The notes under the pieces were generated by a model. The model was given only the letters and a program-made list of their open reading frames with translations, did not search any database and was not told the DNA's origin. 64,000 nucleotides of DNA from the NCBI GenBank assembly GCA_947499955.1, contig CANMQI010000002.1, forward strand, positions 124,001 to 188,000. The letters run 5' to 3'. This document shows, piece after piece, positions 33,156 through 42,448 of this stretch; position 1 is the first letter of the stretch; each line of letters begins with the position of its first letter. This stretch comes from an uncultured Granulosicoccus sp. (GTDB lineage: Bacteria; Pseudomonadota; Gammaproteobacteria; Granulosicoccales; Granulosicoccaceae). Both the position numbers and the translations under genes were made by a program.

Positions 33156-34298
33156 ATGCGCAAAATTATTTCGATGGTTCCAGCTGCGTGCCTGGTCTTC
33201 GCAGCGATTTTATCTTCACCGGCTTACAGTGCACCACAGAGTAGGCCCAATGGTCCATGGGTCAACAATCAGCAGAATGTCAGTCTCGCTGCTTTGCGCA
33301 GCTACGAGCAGCTCTGGCAGACCTTGCGTCAGATCGACAGTTCGGCAAAGGGGAGTTTCGTGCTTGCTCCAGCTCCCCGACAAAGCCAGACAGGGCGTGA
33401 TATTCCAGTCGTGACCATTGGCGAAGGTCCACGCAATATCATGATAATCGCCCAGCAGCATGGTAATGAATACGTGGTCAGTGAGGCGATGGTCGAGCTG
33501 GTCAGGGATCTATCCGACAACTCTCGTGAGTCGCGTGATATCCGAAGCGCGGTCACACTGACCGTGGTGCCACGCGTCAACGTCGACGGTTTCGATGCAG
33601 AAGTATTCGATACATTTGGGAATGGCACCCCATGGCGTCAGAACTACGACCCGTCGTTTATCTCCTCACCGTTGCCGCCGTTCTACCAGCGTGGCCGAGG
33701 ATATGACATCAATCGGTATCACTCATACCTCGAAAGTGCCGACGTTGATCCATACACAGGGGGGACTAATCCAGTTCCTGAATCGGTAGCCATGCGCATG
33801 CTTTACGACGAGCGCCAACCAGAAGTGGTCATTGATTTCCACCACCAGGGTTCTTACGTCGATGGTGAAGGTGATCTGATCACAGGATCAACGCTTTGGC
33901 CCAATGCAGAAGCGGCCGCACAGGAACTAGGCGTCGAGGATCGCTTCAACGATGCAGTATCGCTCGCCAAGAAAGTGGTCTCTGTCATGGTGACTGAGCT
34001 TGATCAGTACGGTTACGCAAATATCACGCGCTATCCGGGAACAACGACACCGGGTATCGCACGAAACGCTTATGGTTTGTTGGGTGCCGGTTCAGTTCTC
34101 TTTGAGATGCGTGGTGGAATCGGTACAAAAAGTAATGGATATATCACCAAGACGGCATACAAGGCGGCCAAGTCCGTGGTTGCCGCAATGGCAGATTCGT
34201 CACTGTACACGGCTGATATTGCCGTTGCCGACGCTCTGCCAGATCGAGGTCCATTCATCAGAGCACCCAACGAAGAAGAAGAGGCTGCTGACGAATAG
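33156..34298 (+). CDS. Secreted M14 family zinc carboxypeptidase-like protein
   Basis: This 380-residue exported metallopeptidase has a signal peptide ending near SPAYSA (residue 25). The zinc ligands are the HGNE motif near 105 (H and E) and a later His in DFHHQGSY near 228. A catalytic Glu is in LFEMRGG near 310. RVNVDGFDAEVF is the typical substrate-side loop. I chose the ATG at 33156, seven bases after GAGG; one at 33150 is too close to that site. The gene is lower in GC than its neighbours and appears monocistronic. A strong hairpin follows. Confidence 0.82.
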   Translation: MRKIISMVPAACLVFAAILSSPAYSAPQSRPNGPWVNNQQNVSLAALRSYEQLWQTLRQIDSSAKGSFVLAPAPRQSQTGRDIPVVTIGEGPRNIMIIAQQHGNEYVVSEAMVELVRDLSDNSRESRDIRSAVTLTVVPRVNVDGFDAEVFDTFGNGTPWRQNYDPSFISSPLPPFYQRGRGYDINRYHSYLESADVDPYTGGTNPVPESVAMRMLYDERQPEVVIDFHHQGSYVDGEGDLITGSTLWPNAEAAAQELGVEDRFNDAVSLAKKVVSVMVTELDQYGYANITRYPGTTTPGIARNAYGLLGAGSVLFEMRGGIGTKSNGYITKTAYKAAKSVVAAMADSSLYTADIAVADALPDRGPFIRAPNEEEEAADE

Positions 34299-34698
34299 GG
34301 CATCAACGCTGAGTCTCAGCTTTGCGGCCTGCGCAATGCAGGCCGCAGCGTAGAAGTTCCGGTAACCCACTGGAAGGTGATTGTGCAAAGTCGGAAGTGA
34401 ATACAAGTTCTGTTTGCGACAAGCCGTTTTCCAGCGGCTCACCGGATATAAGGGAAGACGGTCAATACCATTGCTTGCCGATCGACCTATTGAAGGTAAT
34501 ACAAGCTGGTTATCATTCAATATCAGGCGAGTGAGCGTACTCCATAACGATCTGTGTCAATGGTGTGGGGCCGCACCGCCTCCGCTATTGCGCAATGGAT
34601 CTGCTACGATTTACGCGGAGGGTAATCTGTATACAAATCAGTAGCTCGTGACAGGGTTAGAATGCTGATTGAACCTTCGCCAGTATCGGACACCCTTC
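34299..34698. other. Intergenic region of about 400 bases
   Basis: Apart from the hairpin at 34324-34346 I find no supported gene here. A frame of 87 codons (34381-34644) has no recognisable family, poor composition and no ribosome site. The right half is the presumed promoter of the DUF6151-like gene. No tRNA or repeat was seen. Confidence 0.4.
34324..34346 (+). terminator. Terminator-like hairpin after the M14 gene
   Basis: GCGGCCTGC (34324-34332) and GCAGGCCGC (34338-34346) are perfect nine-base complements around a five-base loop. Outer GCT/AGC can extend the stem past a two-base bulge. It lies 26 bases after the stop codon. A T-run is absent. Confidence 0.5.
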
Positions 34699-35283
34699 AT
34701 GACAAACCTCCCCCTCAAATGTCGCTGCGGTGAGGTCACCGGCTGCGCGACGGATGTCTCTCCAACTAGTGGTAATCGAGTGATCTGCTGTTGCTGCGAT
34801 TGTCAGGCGTTTGCAGTCTATCTGGGGCGAGAGGAGGATGTGCTGGATGAATCTGGTGGAACCGAGCTCTTTCAGATGTCCCAGTCGCAGGTGACCATCC
34901 AGCATGGGCAGGACAAGTTGCAATCCATGCGGCTCTCGGATAAAGGACTGTTGCGGTGGTATACAAGTTGTTGCAATACACCGGTTGGCACCACGATGAA
35001 TGCGAAGATGCCGTTTGTCGGCGTCGTACACTCATTCATCGATGTGCCGAATCGGGATGCGGTGCTGGGCCCTGTCAAGGCTGTGGTGCAAACGCAATAC
35101 GCCAAGGGTGTACCCCATTATCCGAAGCATTTTCCCAAGTTTCCGCTTGGCGTCACGTTGGGAATTGTTGGAAAGTTGCTGTTGTGGAAGCTGCAGGGAA
35201 AACAGAAGCCCAGTGTGTTCTTCGGTGATGATGGCAGGCCCGTGAGCAAGCCGATCATCGCCTCCGATCAGGCTGATGCGTGA
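34699..35283 (+). CDS. DUF6151-like protein with GFA-type zinc motifs
   Basis: This 194-residue cytoplasmic protein begins with KCRCGEVTG and has CCCCDCQAF near residue 32. SCCNTPVG follows near 93. These Cys groups match the zinc sites of the glutathione-dependent formaldehyde-activating (GFA)/CENP-V fold. The C-terminal half differs from classic GFA and is closer to DUF6151. The enzymatic activity is not known. The ATG at 34699 was chosen; a TTG ten codons upstream is possible. It converges on the MFS gene. Confidence 0.68.
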   Translation: MTNLPLKCRCGEVTGCATDVSPTSGNRVICCCCDCQAFAVYLGREEDVLDESGGTELFQMSQSQVTIQHGQDKLQSMRLSDKGLLRWYTSCCNTPVGTTMNAKMPFVGVVHSFIDVPNRDAVLGPVKAVVQTQYAKGVPHYPKHFPKFPLGVTLGIVGKLLLWKLQGKQKPSVFFGDDGRPVSKPIIASDQADA

Positions 35284-35343
35284 TGCTTTTCCACCCTTGA
35301 GCGGCGGGGCTGGCAGCACGCCGGGATAACCGACTATTTTGAC

Positions 35344-35407
35344 GTCAGCAAGTCAGCAAGTCAGCAAGTCAGCAAGTCAGCAAGCCATCAAGCCATCAAG
35401 CCATCAA
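35344..35407. repeat. Tandem 8-base repeats (5x GTCAGCAA, 3x GCCATCAA)
   Basis: Five exact GTCAGCAA units (35344-35383) are followed by three exact GCCATCAA units (35384-35407). The two units differ at three positions and look like one family. The array sits between convergent genes and runs into the stop codon of the MFS gene (complement of 35404-35406). Such arrays expand and contract by slippage. Each GCCATCAA unit also carries a stop on the minus strand, so the protein end would be little changed. Confidence 0.85.
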
Positions 35408-36657
35408 GCCCGACCTGGCTCTGCCGCGTCCAGCACTGCCGGCGCAGCCGATTCGCCTGACAGGCGTCTGGACTTTGGCAGGAAGGCGGTCAGGAATCCC
35501 AGCAGCAGAAGCAGTGAGAAGTAGCTGAATACCTGCTGGATGCCGATATGGTCGGCCAGTGCGCCGAGTGCTGCGGCGCCTAGCGCGCCAATGCCAAAGG
35601 CAAACCCGAATACGAATCCTGCCACCATGCCGACTTTCTGAGGCAGCAATTCCTGGGCAAAAACCACAATGGCGGAAAAGGCCGAGGACAGAATCAAACC
35701 GACCAGTATGCTCAGTGCCACGGTGCCTGTCAGGTTCGCATGCGGCAGAATCAGCGCGAAGGGCAGGGCGCCGAGAATCGATACCCAGATGACTTTCAGA
35801 TGACCCAGGCGATCGCCGACGGGGCCACCGAAGAAGGTGCCAACGGCCACGGCGCTGAGGAAAATGAACAGACAGGTTTGTGCTTCTCCGATTTCCAGAC
35901 CGAATTTTTCTATCAGGAAGAAGTTGTAGTAACTCTTGAAGGTTTCTATGTAGACGAATTTACTCAGCAGCAAGGCGCCAATGACCGCGAAGGCGATGAC
36001 CAGGGTCTTGCGTGGAAATTCCGAGCGAATCTTTGCGACCGGCCCCATCGCCTTGAGCATGCGCTGGTGGTTGGCGTACCAGCGTGCCACCCAGACCAAC
36101 AGGATGATGCCCAGTGCTGCCAGCAGGCCGAACCAGAGAATACTGGACTGACCCATCGGCAATACCAGTAGTATGACGGCCAACGGGCCCAGTGCGGTAC
36201 CCGTGTTGCCACCCACCTGAAAGGTGGATTGAGCGAAGCCCAGCTTGCCACCCGATGCCATGCGGGACACACGAGACGCCTCCGGGTGAAACAAGGCCGA
36301 GCCTATGCCCAGAACGGCTGCCGCGGCGAGCAACAGCGCGAACGAGCTGGCAGTGGCCAGCATCATCACACCCAATGCCACAATCACCAGGGAGACGGCC
36401 AGTGTAAGCGGCTTTGGTCGCACATCGCCATAGAGTCCCATGACAGGCTGCAGGACGCAGGCAGTGATCTGCTGCGCCAGGGTAATCAGGCCCAGCTGCA
36501 GGTAGGTGAGGTCGAAATTGTCCTTGAACAGCGGGTACAGCGCCGGCACCAGAAACTGAATCAGGTCGTTGATCAGGTGAGCGCCGGCGACGACCAGAAT
36601 GATGGAATAAGACGTCGTGGTTTTCGTGCTGGTGGTGTTGTTCATCGTATTGCTCAT
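35404..36657 (-). CDS. MFS transporter, Fsr (fosmidomycin resistance)-like
   Basis: This 417-residue, 12-helix major facilitator protein has HLINDLIQFLVPALYP near residue 26, FHPEASR near 125 and FQVGGNTGTALGP near 146. These are characteristic of the Fsr/YnfM-type family of drug exporters. It should export a small compound by proton exchange; the substrate is unknown. Its stop lies in the 8-base tandem repeat array. The first ten residues are Thr/Asn-rich, and the Met at codon 5 is an alternative start. Confidence 0.86.
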   Translation of the reverse strand: MSNTMNNTTSTKTTTSYSIILVVAGAHLINDLIQFLVPALYPLFKDNFDLTYLQLGLITLAQQITACVLQPVMGLYGDVRPKPLTLAVSLVIVALGVMMLATASSFALLLAAAAVLGIGSALFHPEASRVSRMASGGKLGFAQSTFQVGGNTGTALGPLAVILLVLPMGQSSILWFGLLAALGIILLVWVARWYANHQRMLKAMGPVAKIRSEFPRKTLVIAFAVIGALLLSKFVYIETFKSYYNFFLIEKFGLEIGEAQTCLFIFLSAVAVGTFFGGPVGDRLGHLKVIWVSILGALPFALILPHANLTGTVALSILVGLILSSAFSAIVVFAQELLPQKVGMVAGFVFGFAFGIGALGAAALGALADHIGIQQVFSYFSLLLLLGFLTAFLPKSRRLSGESAAPAVLDAAEPGRA

Positions 36658-36866
36658 GACCGCTATGAGTTCGGCGCTGCGTCAACCGAAGCCTGTAATC
36701 CCTTGATGGCCTGGGCGCATGTATATCAGATCATGCGACTGGGCAAAGCGACCGCCAAGCATACCTAGGTAAAAATAACCGTCAAGCAAAAAAGCACAAT
36801 ATTTCCGAAATAGCAGATCGTGATGCCGGAAACAGGCGCACGGACAGTGACCGCGATTGCTCCGTT

Positions 36867-37652
36867 CTACGGGTGTCGTATGAACGGAGTCAGGCTGTCG
36901 GCCGAATGGCGCAAGATGCCGTCCTCGTCGAAGTCAGTATCCCGGTTGAACGGCAGGGTCGGCAGATCATCAAATCCGGCGATCAGCGCTTTCTGGTCGT
37001 CAAGCAGCAGCCTCAGACGATTTTCCAGTTCGACTTTTGCCCTGCCCTGATGAAAGCCGTGGACGCCATGCACCAGTCTTGGCTGCAATACCGTAAACCC
37101 GAGGTAGCGCAGCGTGTAGGCCATTGGCCAGAGCAACATGGTCACATCGCCTTCCTTGCCTGCCGGAGAGCTCTCCTGCGCCGTTGAACCTGTGGAGACG
37201 CAAAACAGCGCTTTTTTCCCTTTGCACAGGCCACTGTCGAATCGGTACTGGCTGGAATGCAGCGCGCCGTGTACCAGGCATCTGTCCAGCCAGCCTTTGA
37301 GTATGGCGGGAGGTGAAAACCACCAGAGGGGGAAATGAAAGATGATCCGGTCCGCGCTTTCTATTTTCTCGATTTCAGCTGCCACGTCGGCTGGCAGAAA
37401 ATGCTCCCTGGCGGCCTGGTCCTGCATCTTCAGTGGATCGAAACGAGGCTGAGTATCCGCAGCAGCAGCTGTCTCGTAGTGAGACGCTTTCTCTACCGGG
37501 TCAAACCCCATCAAGACCAGGTCGGAGACCAGCACGCGATGTCCCAGTTCCTCGGCCGCCTTGATGGTTGCCTGAGCCCAGGATCCGTTGAGTGAGCGGG
37601 GCTCGGGGTGTGCAATGACAACCAGAGTCGTATCAGTCGGTTCGGAGTTCAT
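36867..37652 (-). CDS. NAD(P)H dehydrogenase (quinone), flavodoxin-like
   Basis: This 261-residue flavoprotein of the NQO/KefF-MdaB group has VIAHPEPRSLNGSW at residues 11-24 (FMN/FAD phosphate site). FHFPLWWFSPPAILKGWLDR is near 100, and TGSTAQESS is the second flavin contact. It should reduce quinones by two electrons and spare the cell semiquinone radicals. It lies 209 bases downstream of the MFS start, on the same strand. The N-terminus fits the family well. Confidence 0.87.
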   Translation of the reverse strand: MNSEPTDTTLVVIAHPEPRSLNGSWAQATIKAAEELGHRVLVSDLVLMGFDPVEKASHYETAAAADTQPRFDPLKMQDQAAREHFLPADVAAEIEKIESADRIIFHFPLWWFSPPAILKGWLDRCLVHGALHSSQYRFDSGLCKGKKALFCVSTGSTAQESSPAGKEGDVTMLLWPMAYTLRYLGFTVLQPRLVHGVHGFHQGRAKVELENRLRLLLDDQKALIAGFDDLPTLPFNRDTDFDEDGILRHSADSLTPFIRHP

Positions 37653-37789
37653 ATCGGATCAGGCAATCATGGCAGTTGATTCTCTGCGATCGATCCAGCG
37701 TCCGGGGCCAGCGCGGCATCAGGATTGGCCGGATGGCTTTCATGGGGAAGGCGTTGATGAGGGCGACACCATGACGATCTCACGGCTCG

Positions 37790-38710
37790 TCAAACCGGCT
37801 CCGAAGGCTCGACATGTATCAGCACATCGGATAACTCCGGCAAGCGAGTCATCAGCTCTTCCTTCACCTGATGGGCAATGTCATGGCCCTTGCGTACGCT
37901 CAGTTCGCCATTGACCACCAGATGCAGGTCGACGAAGTGCTCGACCCCGCATTTTCGGACAAAGCACTTTTCCGTGTCGATCACGCTGCTGTGGTGTACC
38001 GCAATTTCCCGAATTTCCTCGATCAGATCATGATGAAACTGTTCATCCATCAACTCCCCTAGTGCGGGTCGGAAAATCAGCCAGGCATTGATGACAATGA
38101 CCACCGCGGCGACCAGGGCAGCCCAGTCATCGGCCGCTTCCCAGCCATCGCCGAGTAGTACGGCAATGGAGATGCCGATGAAAGCCGCCAGCGAGGTAAT
38201 GGCATCACTGCGGTGATGCCAGGCATCGGCCTTCAGAGTGGTGCTGCGGGTGGTATCGCCCTGATGGGAGACATGACGAAATGCCAATTCCTTGATGATG
38301 ATGACGCCTGCCAGTACGATCAATGTCCAGGCCTGAGGGGAGTCATGTGGGGTACGAATATGATCGATGCTCTCGACCGCGATGACGGCTGCGGCCGTGA
38401 CCAGCAAGGCGACAATGACAAAGGTGAGCAGAGCCTCGGCACGTCCGTGTCCATAAGGGTGGTTATCATCCGCCGGTCGCAACGCAAAGCGCAGGCCGAA
38501 CAACAGCAACAGGGATGACACGGCATCGGTGGCAGACTCGATGGCATCGGCAACCAGTGCGTAGGAGTTGCCCAGTACACCAGCAACACCCTTGACCACC
38601 GCCAGCACAAGATTGAGGATGATGCCCGCCGTCACGGTGCGTAGCGCAATACTGCGAACGGTATTGTCCTTGTTGTTTTCCGTCACGGCCTGGCTAATCG
38701 GCGAGTTCAT
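37790..38710 (-). CDS. Cation diffusion facilitator (CDF) metal exporter
   Basis: This 306-residue inner-membrane protein has six hydrophobic helices. The metal site is visible as HxxxD-type ALVADAIESATDA in helix 2 and KADAWHHRSDAITS in helix 5, with a DDNHPYGHGRAE loop. A cytoplasmic C-terminal domain follows. It exports Zn2+, Fe2+ or Mn2+ by proton exchange; the A-site reads D/D-H/D, which does not settle the metal. The frame is open for 43 more codons upstream (to 38839). I chose the Met before NSPISQ because family members start close to the first helix. It is divergent from the MATE gene. Confidence 0.86.
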   Translation of the reverse strand: MNSPISQAVTENNKDNTVRSIALRTVTAGIILNLVLAVVKGVAGVLGNSYALVADAIESATDAVSSLLLLFGLRFALRPADDNHPYGHGRAEALLTFVIVALLVTAAAVIAVESIDHIRTPHDSPQAWTLIVLAGVIIIKELAFRHVSHQGDTTRSTTLKADAWHHRSDAITSLAAFIGISIAVLLGDGWEAADDWAALVAAVVIVINAWLIFRPALGELMDEQFHHDLIEEIREIAVHHSSVIDTEKCFVRKCGVEHFVDLHLVVNGELSVRKGHDIAHQVKEELMTRLPELSDVLIHVEPSEPV

Positions 38711-39077
38711 GGGACGCAATGGTAAACGAAGCGGCAGGGGCCGTGTCATCTTGTGAGCGCTGCCGTGTAACAGATCGATCTGCGTGAAGCCCCACTGCTT
38801 GTGAGGGTATTTCCGGGGTTTCTTCGTGGCTCGTGGCACGTTTCAGCTCGGTGTCGCCATTGCAGTTCGGGTAACCGTGCCGCTGGTGACGGTTTTCACC
38901 GACCCTGCTTGGTCCCTCGGTAGCCAGCCCCCTGGCAGACCGTTTGCCTATACACTAGCGCTGCGTATCTACGCGACGGTTGCATGTCTTCGCTGTGCCG
39001 TTTTCCTGACTTCATCATCGACCAGGACTGACGTCTTGACCTTGCCAGACCCCAACGTGTCTTCATCTGCCGGAATC
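38711..39077. other. Divergent intergenic region between CDF and MATE genes
   Basis: This 367-base stretch separates the likely starts of the two exporter genes. Both frames extend into it without stops, but the added residues match neither family, so it is more likely promoter DNA. I saw no clear repressor palindrome, riboswitch-like structure or RNA gene. Confidence 0.35.
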
Positions 39078-40433
39078 ATGCATTGGTTGGCTAGTCCTGC
39101 GCTGCGTGCCGATCTCCGGCGCACCCTGCGACTTGGCCTGCCGCTTATCGGTGCTCAGCTGTTGCAGATCGGCAATGGCCTGGTCGATGCCATCGTGGCC
39201 GGACGTATCGGACGTGGTGAGCTGGCGGCCGGTGGTATCGGCGGCAGTCTGTGGTTTGTGGTCTCCTTGTCGTGTATCGGCTTGATGGCCGGTTTGTCGC
39301 CGACCTTGTCGCGCTTGATCGGCCAACGTCGTCGGGCGTTTGTCGGTGCGGTGTTCCGACAGGGTTTGTGGTTGGGGCTGATTACCGGGGCCATGGCTCT
39401 GGGGCTGCTGCTGCTGATTGCCGCCAACGTCCACCGTTTTCCCTTCGAACCCGAGTTGCCACCGCTGATCCGTGAGTATCTGCTGGGCGCTTGCTGGAGT
39501 CTGCCGTTCTTCGCCATCGTCATGGCGTCGCGCAATGTGTGTGAAGCCACCAATGTGACGCGTCCGGTTCTGCTGGTCACTGCCATGGGGCTGCTCATCA
39601 ACGCCCTGGGTAGTATGGGGCTGGGCCTGGGGCTGGCGGGTTTGCCGAAAATGGGTCTCTTTGGTATCGGTATCGCCACCACGATTGTCAACATCTGCAT
39701 GGCCTTGATGCTGCTGCAACTGCTGCGTGGCAAGCGTTTTGCGCGATTCGAACTGTTTGCACGGTTTGATCGCCCGCAGTGGGATCAGATTGGGCCCATG
39801 TTGTCGCTGTCCATTCCCATCTTTCTCGGCATGCTGTTCGAGGCGGGTCTGTTCGTGGCCACCTCGGTACAGATGGGTACCATCGGATTGCTTGAAGCCG
39901 GCGCTCATCAGATTGCCCTGAGTGCCTCGGCGTTCTGTTTCATGCTGCCGTTGGGCATGTCATTCGCCTTGACAGCTCGTATCGGCCGGGCGTCGGTGAT
40001 GGGGCATGCCGCGCCGGTCCGTCTGCGCGTGGCCAGTGGCATGATACTGACGCTGGGTATGGCCGTAACCACGGCCTCTACGCTTATCCTGTTTCGTTAT
40101 CAGATTGCCGGCATTTATACGGCCGATGTCGAGTTGCAGCAATTCGCCGGTAGCCTGCTGCTGCTCGGTGCCATCTTCCAGTTATCCGACGGTGCGCAGA
40201 TCATGCTCATCGGCGCACTGCGTGGTCTGCAGGACACACGCGTGCCCATGCTGATCAATGCCTTTTCCTACTGGGTGGTGGCCTTCGGTTTTGGTGTGTT
40301 CTGTGCCCACGTGCTGGATTTCGGGGCGTTTGGCCTGTGGTACGGCCTGATAACCGGCTTGAGTGTCGCCTCTCTGCTACTGGGTCTGCGTCTGCGTTAC
40401 CAGCTCAAACGTTTGTCAGTCCGGCAGTCCTGA
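39078..40433 (+). CDS. MATE family multidrug efflux transporter (NorM-like)
   Basis: This 451-residue, 12-helix transporter of the MATE family opens with RRTLRLGLPLIGAQLLQIG, then GLVDAIVAGRIGRGELAAGG. AGLSPTLSRLIGQ marks the first half, and the second half repeats this fold from about residue 235. It exports drugs using Na+ or H+. The frame runs 84 codons further upstream (38826), but that part is not membrane protein-like, and the ATG at 39078 matches family length. Its stop codon lies in a hairpin shared with the convergent reductase. Confidence 0.88.
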   Translation: MHWLASPALRADLRRTLRLGLPLIGAQLLQIGNGLVDAIVAGRIGRGELAAGGIGGSLWFVVSLSCIGLMAGLSPTLSRLIGQRRRAFVGAVFRQGLWLGLITGAMALGLLLLIAANVHRFPFEPELPPLIREYLLGACWSLPFFAIVMASRNVCEATNVTRPVLLVTAMGLLINALGSMGLGLGLAGLPKMGLFGIGIATTIVNICMALMLLQLLRGKRFARFELFARFDRPQWDQIGPMLSLSIPIFLGMLFEAGLFVATSVQMGTIGLLEAGAHQIALSASAFCFMLPLGMSFALTARIGRASVMGHAAPVRLRVASGMILTLGMAVTTASTLILFRYQIAGIYTADVELQQFAGSLLLLGAIFQLSDGAQIMLIGALRGLQDTRVPMLINAFSYWVVAFGFGVFCAHVLDFGAFGLWYGLITGLSVASLLLGLRLRYQLKRLSVRQS

Positions 40434-40454
40434 GCAGCCTAGGCTGGCTGCTCA
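40431..40454. terminator. Bidirectional terminator-like hairpin
   Basis: TGAGCAGCC (40431-40439) and GGCTGCTCA (40446-40454) are perfect nine-base complements around a six-base loop. The TGA of the MATE gene is the first three bases of the stem. It lies between convergent genes (next stop at 40487), as expected for a shared terminator. Confidence 0.5.
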
Positions 40455-40486
40455 CAGATGTCTGTCGATGCCGGCTTGCCTGCAGA

Positions 40487-41494
40487 TCAGGGACGAAAGT
40501 ACTTGATGCAGGCAGGCTTGACCTCTTCCCAACCGTCATTGAATGCCTCGACCAGCGTGGCGGGCAGTGGGCCAGCCGCCGTTGCCTGCAGATTCTGCTC
40601 GAAGTGGCGCATGGAACTGGCACCGATGATCAGCGCGTGTGGCGTGTCTCTGCTGGCTACGGCCACGGTGTCGGCAGCGGGGCCGACCAGTGCCGAATGA
40701 TGGCAGAGCCAGCGAAGTGCGGCGGCGGCCGGTTCGATGCCTTCCGCGCGGCACTGTGCCGACAAACGGTTGATGACCTGGAAATATTCCGGTTTCCAGT
40801 AACGACTCTGATAACCGTCGAAGTCGGCGAAGCGGCCTCCTGCGGGCACCTCATCGGCCGACTGATGCTTGCCCGAGAGCAGGCCGCCGGCCAGTGGGTT
40901 GTAGGCGTAAAAAGCCATGCCGTAGTTGCGCAGGCAGGGAAACAGCTCGCGTTCCACATCACGTGTCAGCGCGTTGTACATGCCCTGGTAGACACTGGGC
41001 ATGATCCAGCCTTCAGCACGACAGATCTCACTGATCTCGGCAACCTGCCAGGCGGCATAGTTGCTCAGCCCGAACCGTTTGAATCGACCCTCGCGGTGCA
41101 GTTCGGCCACGGCCTGCAGACTCTCGCGAATAGGTACATTCAGATCGGGCGAATGCAGGTAGAACAGGTCCAGTGATGCCATGTTCATGCGTTGCAGGGA
41201 GACTTCCAGCTGACGTCGGACCGATTCTGCGCAGAGCCCGCCTGGCTGGGAAGGGTTGGCCTTGCCGGCCATTTGAGTCCCTGCCAGAACGCCCTGGGTG
41301 TTGAGCTCGCCCAGCAAGGTCTCCGTACCGCCCTTGTTGTAGACATAGGCGGTGTCCAGTGCCGTATGGCCCGCCTGGCGAAAGGCCTTGATCATGGCGG
41401 TAGCCGTCTCGGCATCCACCTGGCCGCTGAAGGTCATGGTGCCCAGTATGATGTCGAGACTCGTGCGCGAGCCAGTTGCCTGATTGCTTGTCAT
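40487..41494 (-). CDS. Aldo/keto reductase, AKR7 (aflatoxin aldehyde reductase)-like
   Basis: This 335-residue TIM-barrel reductase closely follows the animal and fungal AKR7 pattern. FGLSNYAAWQVAEI is near residue 144, VYQGMYNALTRDVERELFPC follows, then FYAYNPLAGGLLSGK near 205. The catalytic Asp-Tyr are in ALDTAYVYN, the Lys in AGKANP and the His in YLHSPD. AKR7 enzymes reduce dialdehydes and succinic semialdehyde with NADPH. It is divergent from the 3-hydroxybutyrate dehydrogenase gene. Confidence 0.88.
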   Translation of the reverse strand: MTSNQATGSRTSLDIILGTMTFSGQVDAETATAMIKAFRQAGHTALDTAYVYNKGGTETLLGELNTQGVLAGTQMAGKANPSQPGGLCAESVRRQLEVSLQRMNMASLDLFYLHSPDLNVPIRESLQAVAELHREGRFKRFGLSNYAAWQVAEISEICRAEGWIMPSVYQGMYNALTRDVERELFPCLRNYGMAFYAYNPLAGGLLSGKHQSADEVPAGGRFADFDGYQSRYWKPEYFQVINRLSAQCRAEGIEPAAAALRWLCHHSALVGPAADTVAVASRDTPHALIIGASSMRHFEQNLQATAAGPLPATLVEAFNDGWEEVKPACIKYFRP

Positions 41495-41635
41495 GATCGG
41501 TCAGTGCGTTGATGATGGTTTACCCAGTGTAAACCGCCGATGAACAAGCTGCCATGGCGCTTACCCGCTGACGGTTTGCCGGTAGAATGCAGCGCAGTTT
41601 TCCTGAAATTCGAATCTACGTCGAGGAGTGACTTC

Positions 41636-42418
41636 ATGAGTGATGTAAAGACCGCACTGATTACCGGTTCAACCAGCGGTATCGGGCTGGGTATTGCCGA
41701 GGCGCTGGCCGCCAAAGGCATGAATATCGTCTTGAATGGTCTGGAGTCGGCAGACGAGGTGGAAGAGCTGCGCGCTCGCCTGGAAGGTATTTCCGGCGGC
41801 AAGGTCATCTACAGCTCGGCCAATCTCATGGATCCGGCGGCTATCCGTAGCTTGATGGATGACGCTGCCGCAGCTTTCGGCGGTGTGGATATCCTGGTCA
41901 ACAATGCCGGCATGCAGTTCGTCTCACCGGTCGAAGACTTCCCCGATGACAAATGGGAAGCCATCATGTCACTGAACCTGTCGGCGGCTTTCTATACCTC
42001 CAAGGGCGTCGTTCCTTACATGAAGCAGCAGCAGTGGGGACGAATCATCAATATCGCCTCTGCCCATGGTCTGGTGGCATCGCCCTTCAAGTCAGCCTAC
42101 GTGGCCGCCAAGCACGGTCTGCTGGGTCTGACCAAGACACTGGCACTGGAGCTGGCAGAGCAAGGCGTCACCGCCAACGCCATCTGCCCCGGCTATGTCT
42201 GGACACCGCTGGTGGAGAAGCAGGTGCCGGCAACGGCCAAGGCGCGTGGCATGAGCGAAGAGCAGGTCATCAACGATGTCATGCTGGCGGCCCAACCCAA
42301 CAAGCAGTTTGCCACCATCGAACAGATTGCTGCACTGGCGGTCTACTTGTGTTCCGATGACGCCACCGGCATTACGGGCGCCAGTCTGCCTGTGGATGGT
42401 GGCTGGACGGCTCATTAA
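41636..42418 (+). CDS. 3-hydroxybutyrate dehydrogenase
   Basis: This 260-residue short-chain dehydrogenase has the NAD-binding TGSTSGIGLGIA near residue 10 and NNAG near 89. The catalytic Ser-Tyr-Lys lies around SAHGLVASPFKSAYVAAKHG near 142-160. The conserved AICPGYVWTPLVEKQ segment is typical of D-3-hydroxybutyrate dehydrogenases, which join ketone/PHB metabolism to acetoacetate. The ATG at 41636 follows GAGGAGTG, so an upstream extension of the frame (to 41540) is rejected. A MAPEG gene follows 30 bases later. Confidence 0.9.
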   Translation: MSDVKTALITGSTSGIGLGIAEALAAKGMNIVLNGLESADEVEELRARLEGISGGKVIYSSANLMDPAAIRSLMDDAAAAFGGVDILVNNAGMQFVSPVEDFPDDKWEAIMSLNLSAAFYTSKGVVPYMKQQQWGRIINIASAHGLVASPFKSAYVAAKHGLLGLTKTLALELAEQGVTANAICPGYVWTPLVEKQVPATAKARGMSEEQVINDVMLAAQPNKQFATIEQIAALAVYLCSDDATGITGASLPVDGGWTAH

Positions 42419-42448
42419 CGTCATGTTGCGATGCAAGCGGGGCAGGGT

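Noticed and set aside
34381-34644. Possible 87-residue gene in the M14/DUF6151-like gap
   Set aside because: No ribosome site, no recognisable motif and a composition unlike the real genes.
35344-35407. CRISPR-like array
   Set aside because: The units are eight bases with no spacers, so it is a simple tandem repeat.
38826-39077. An 84-residue N-terminal extension of the MATE protein
   Set aside because: The residues are not like the family and the region is better explained as the divergent promoter.
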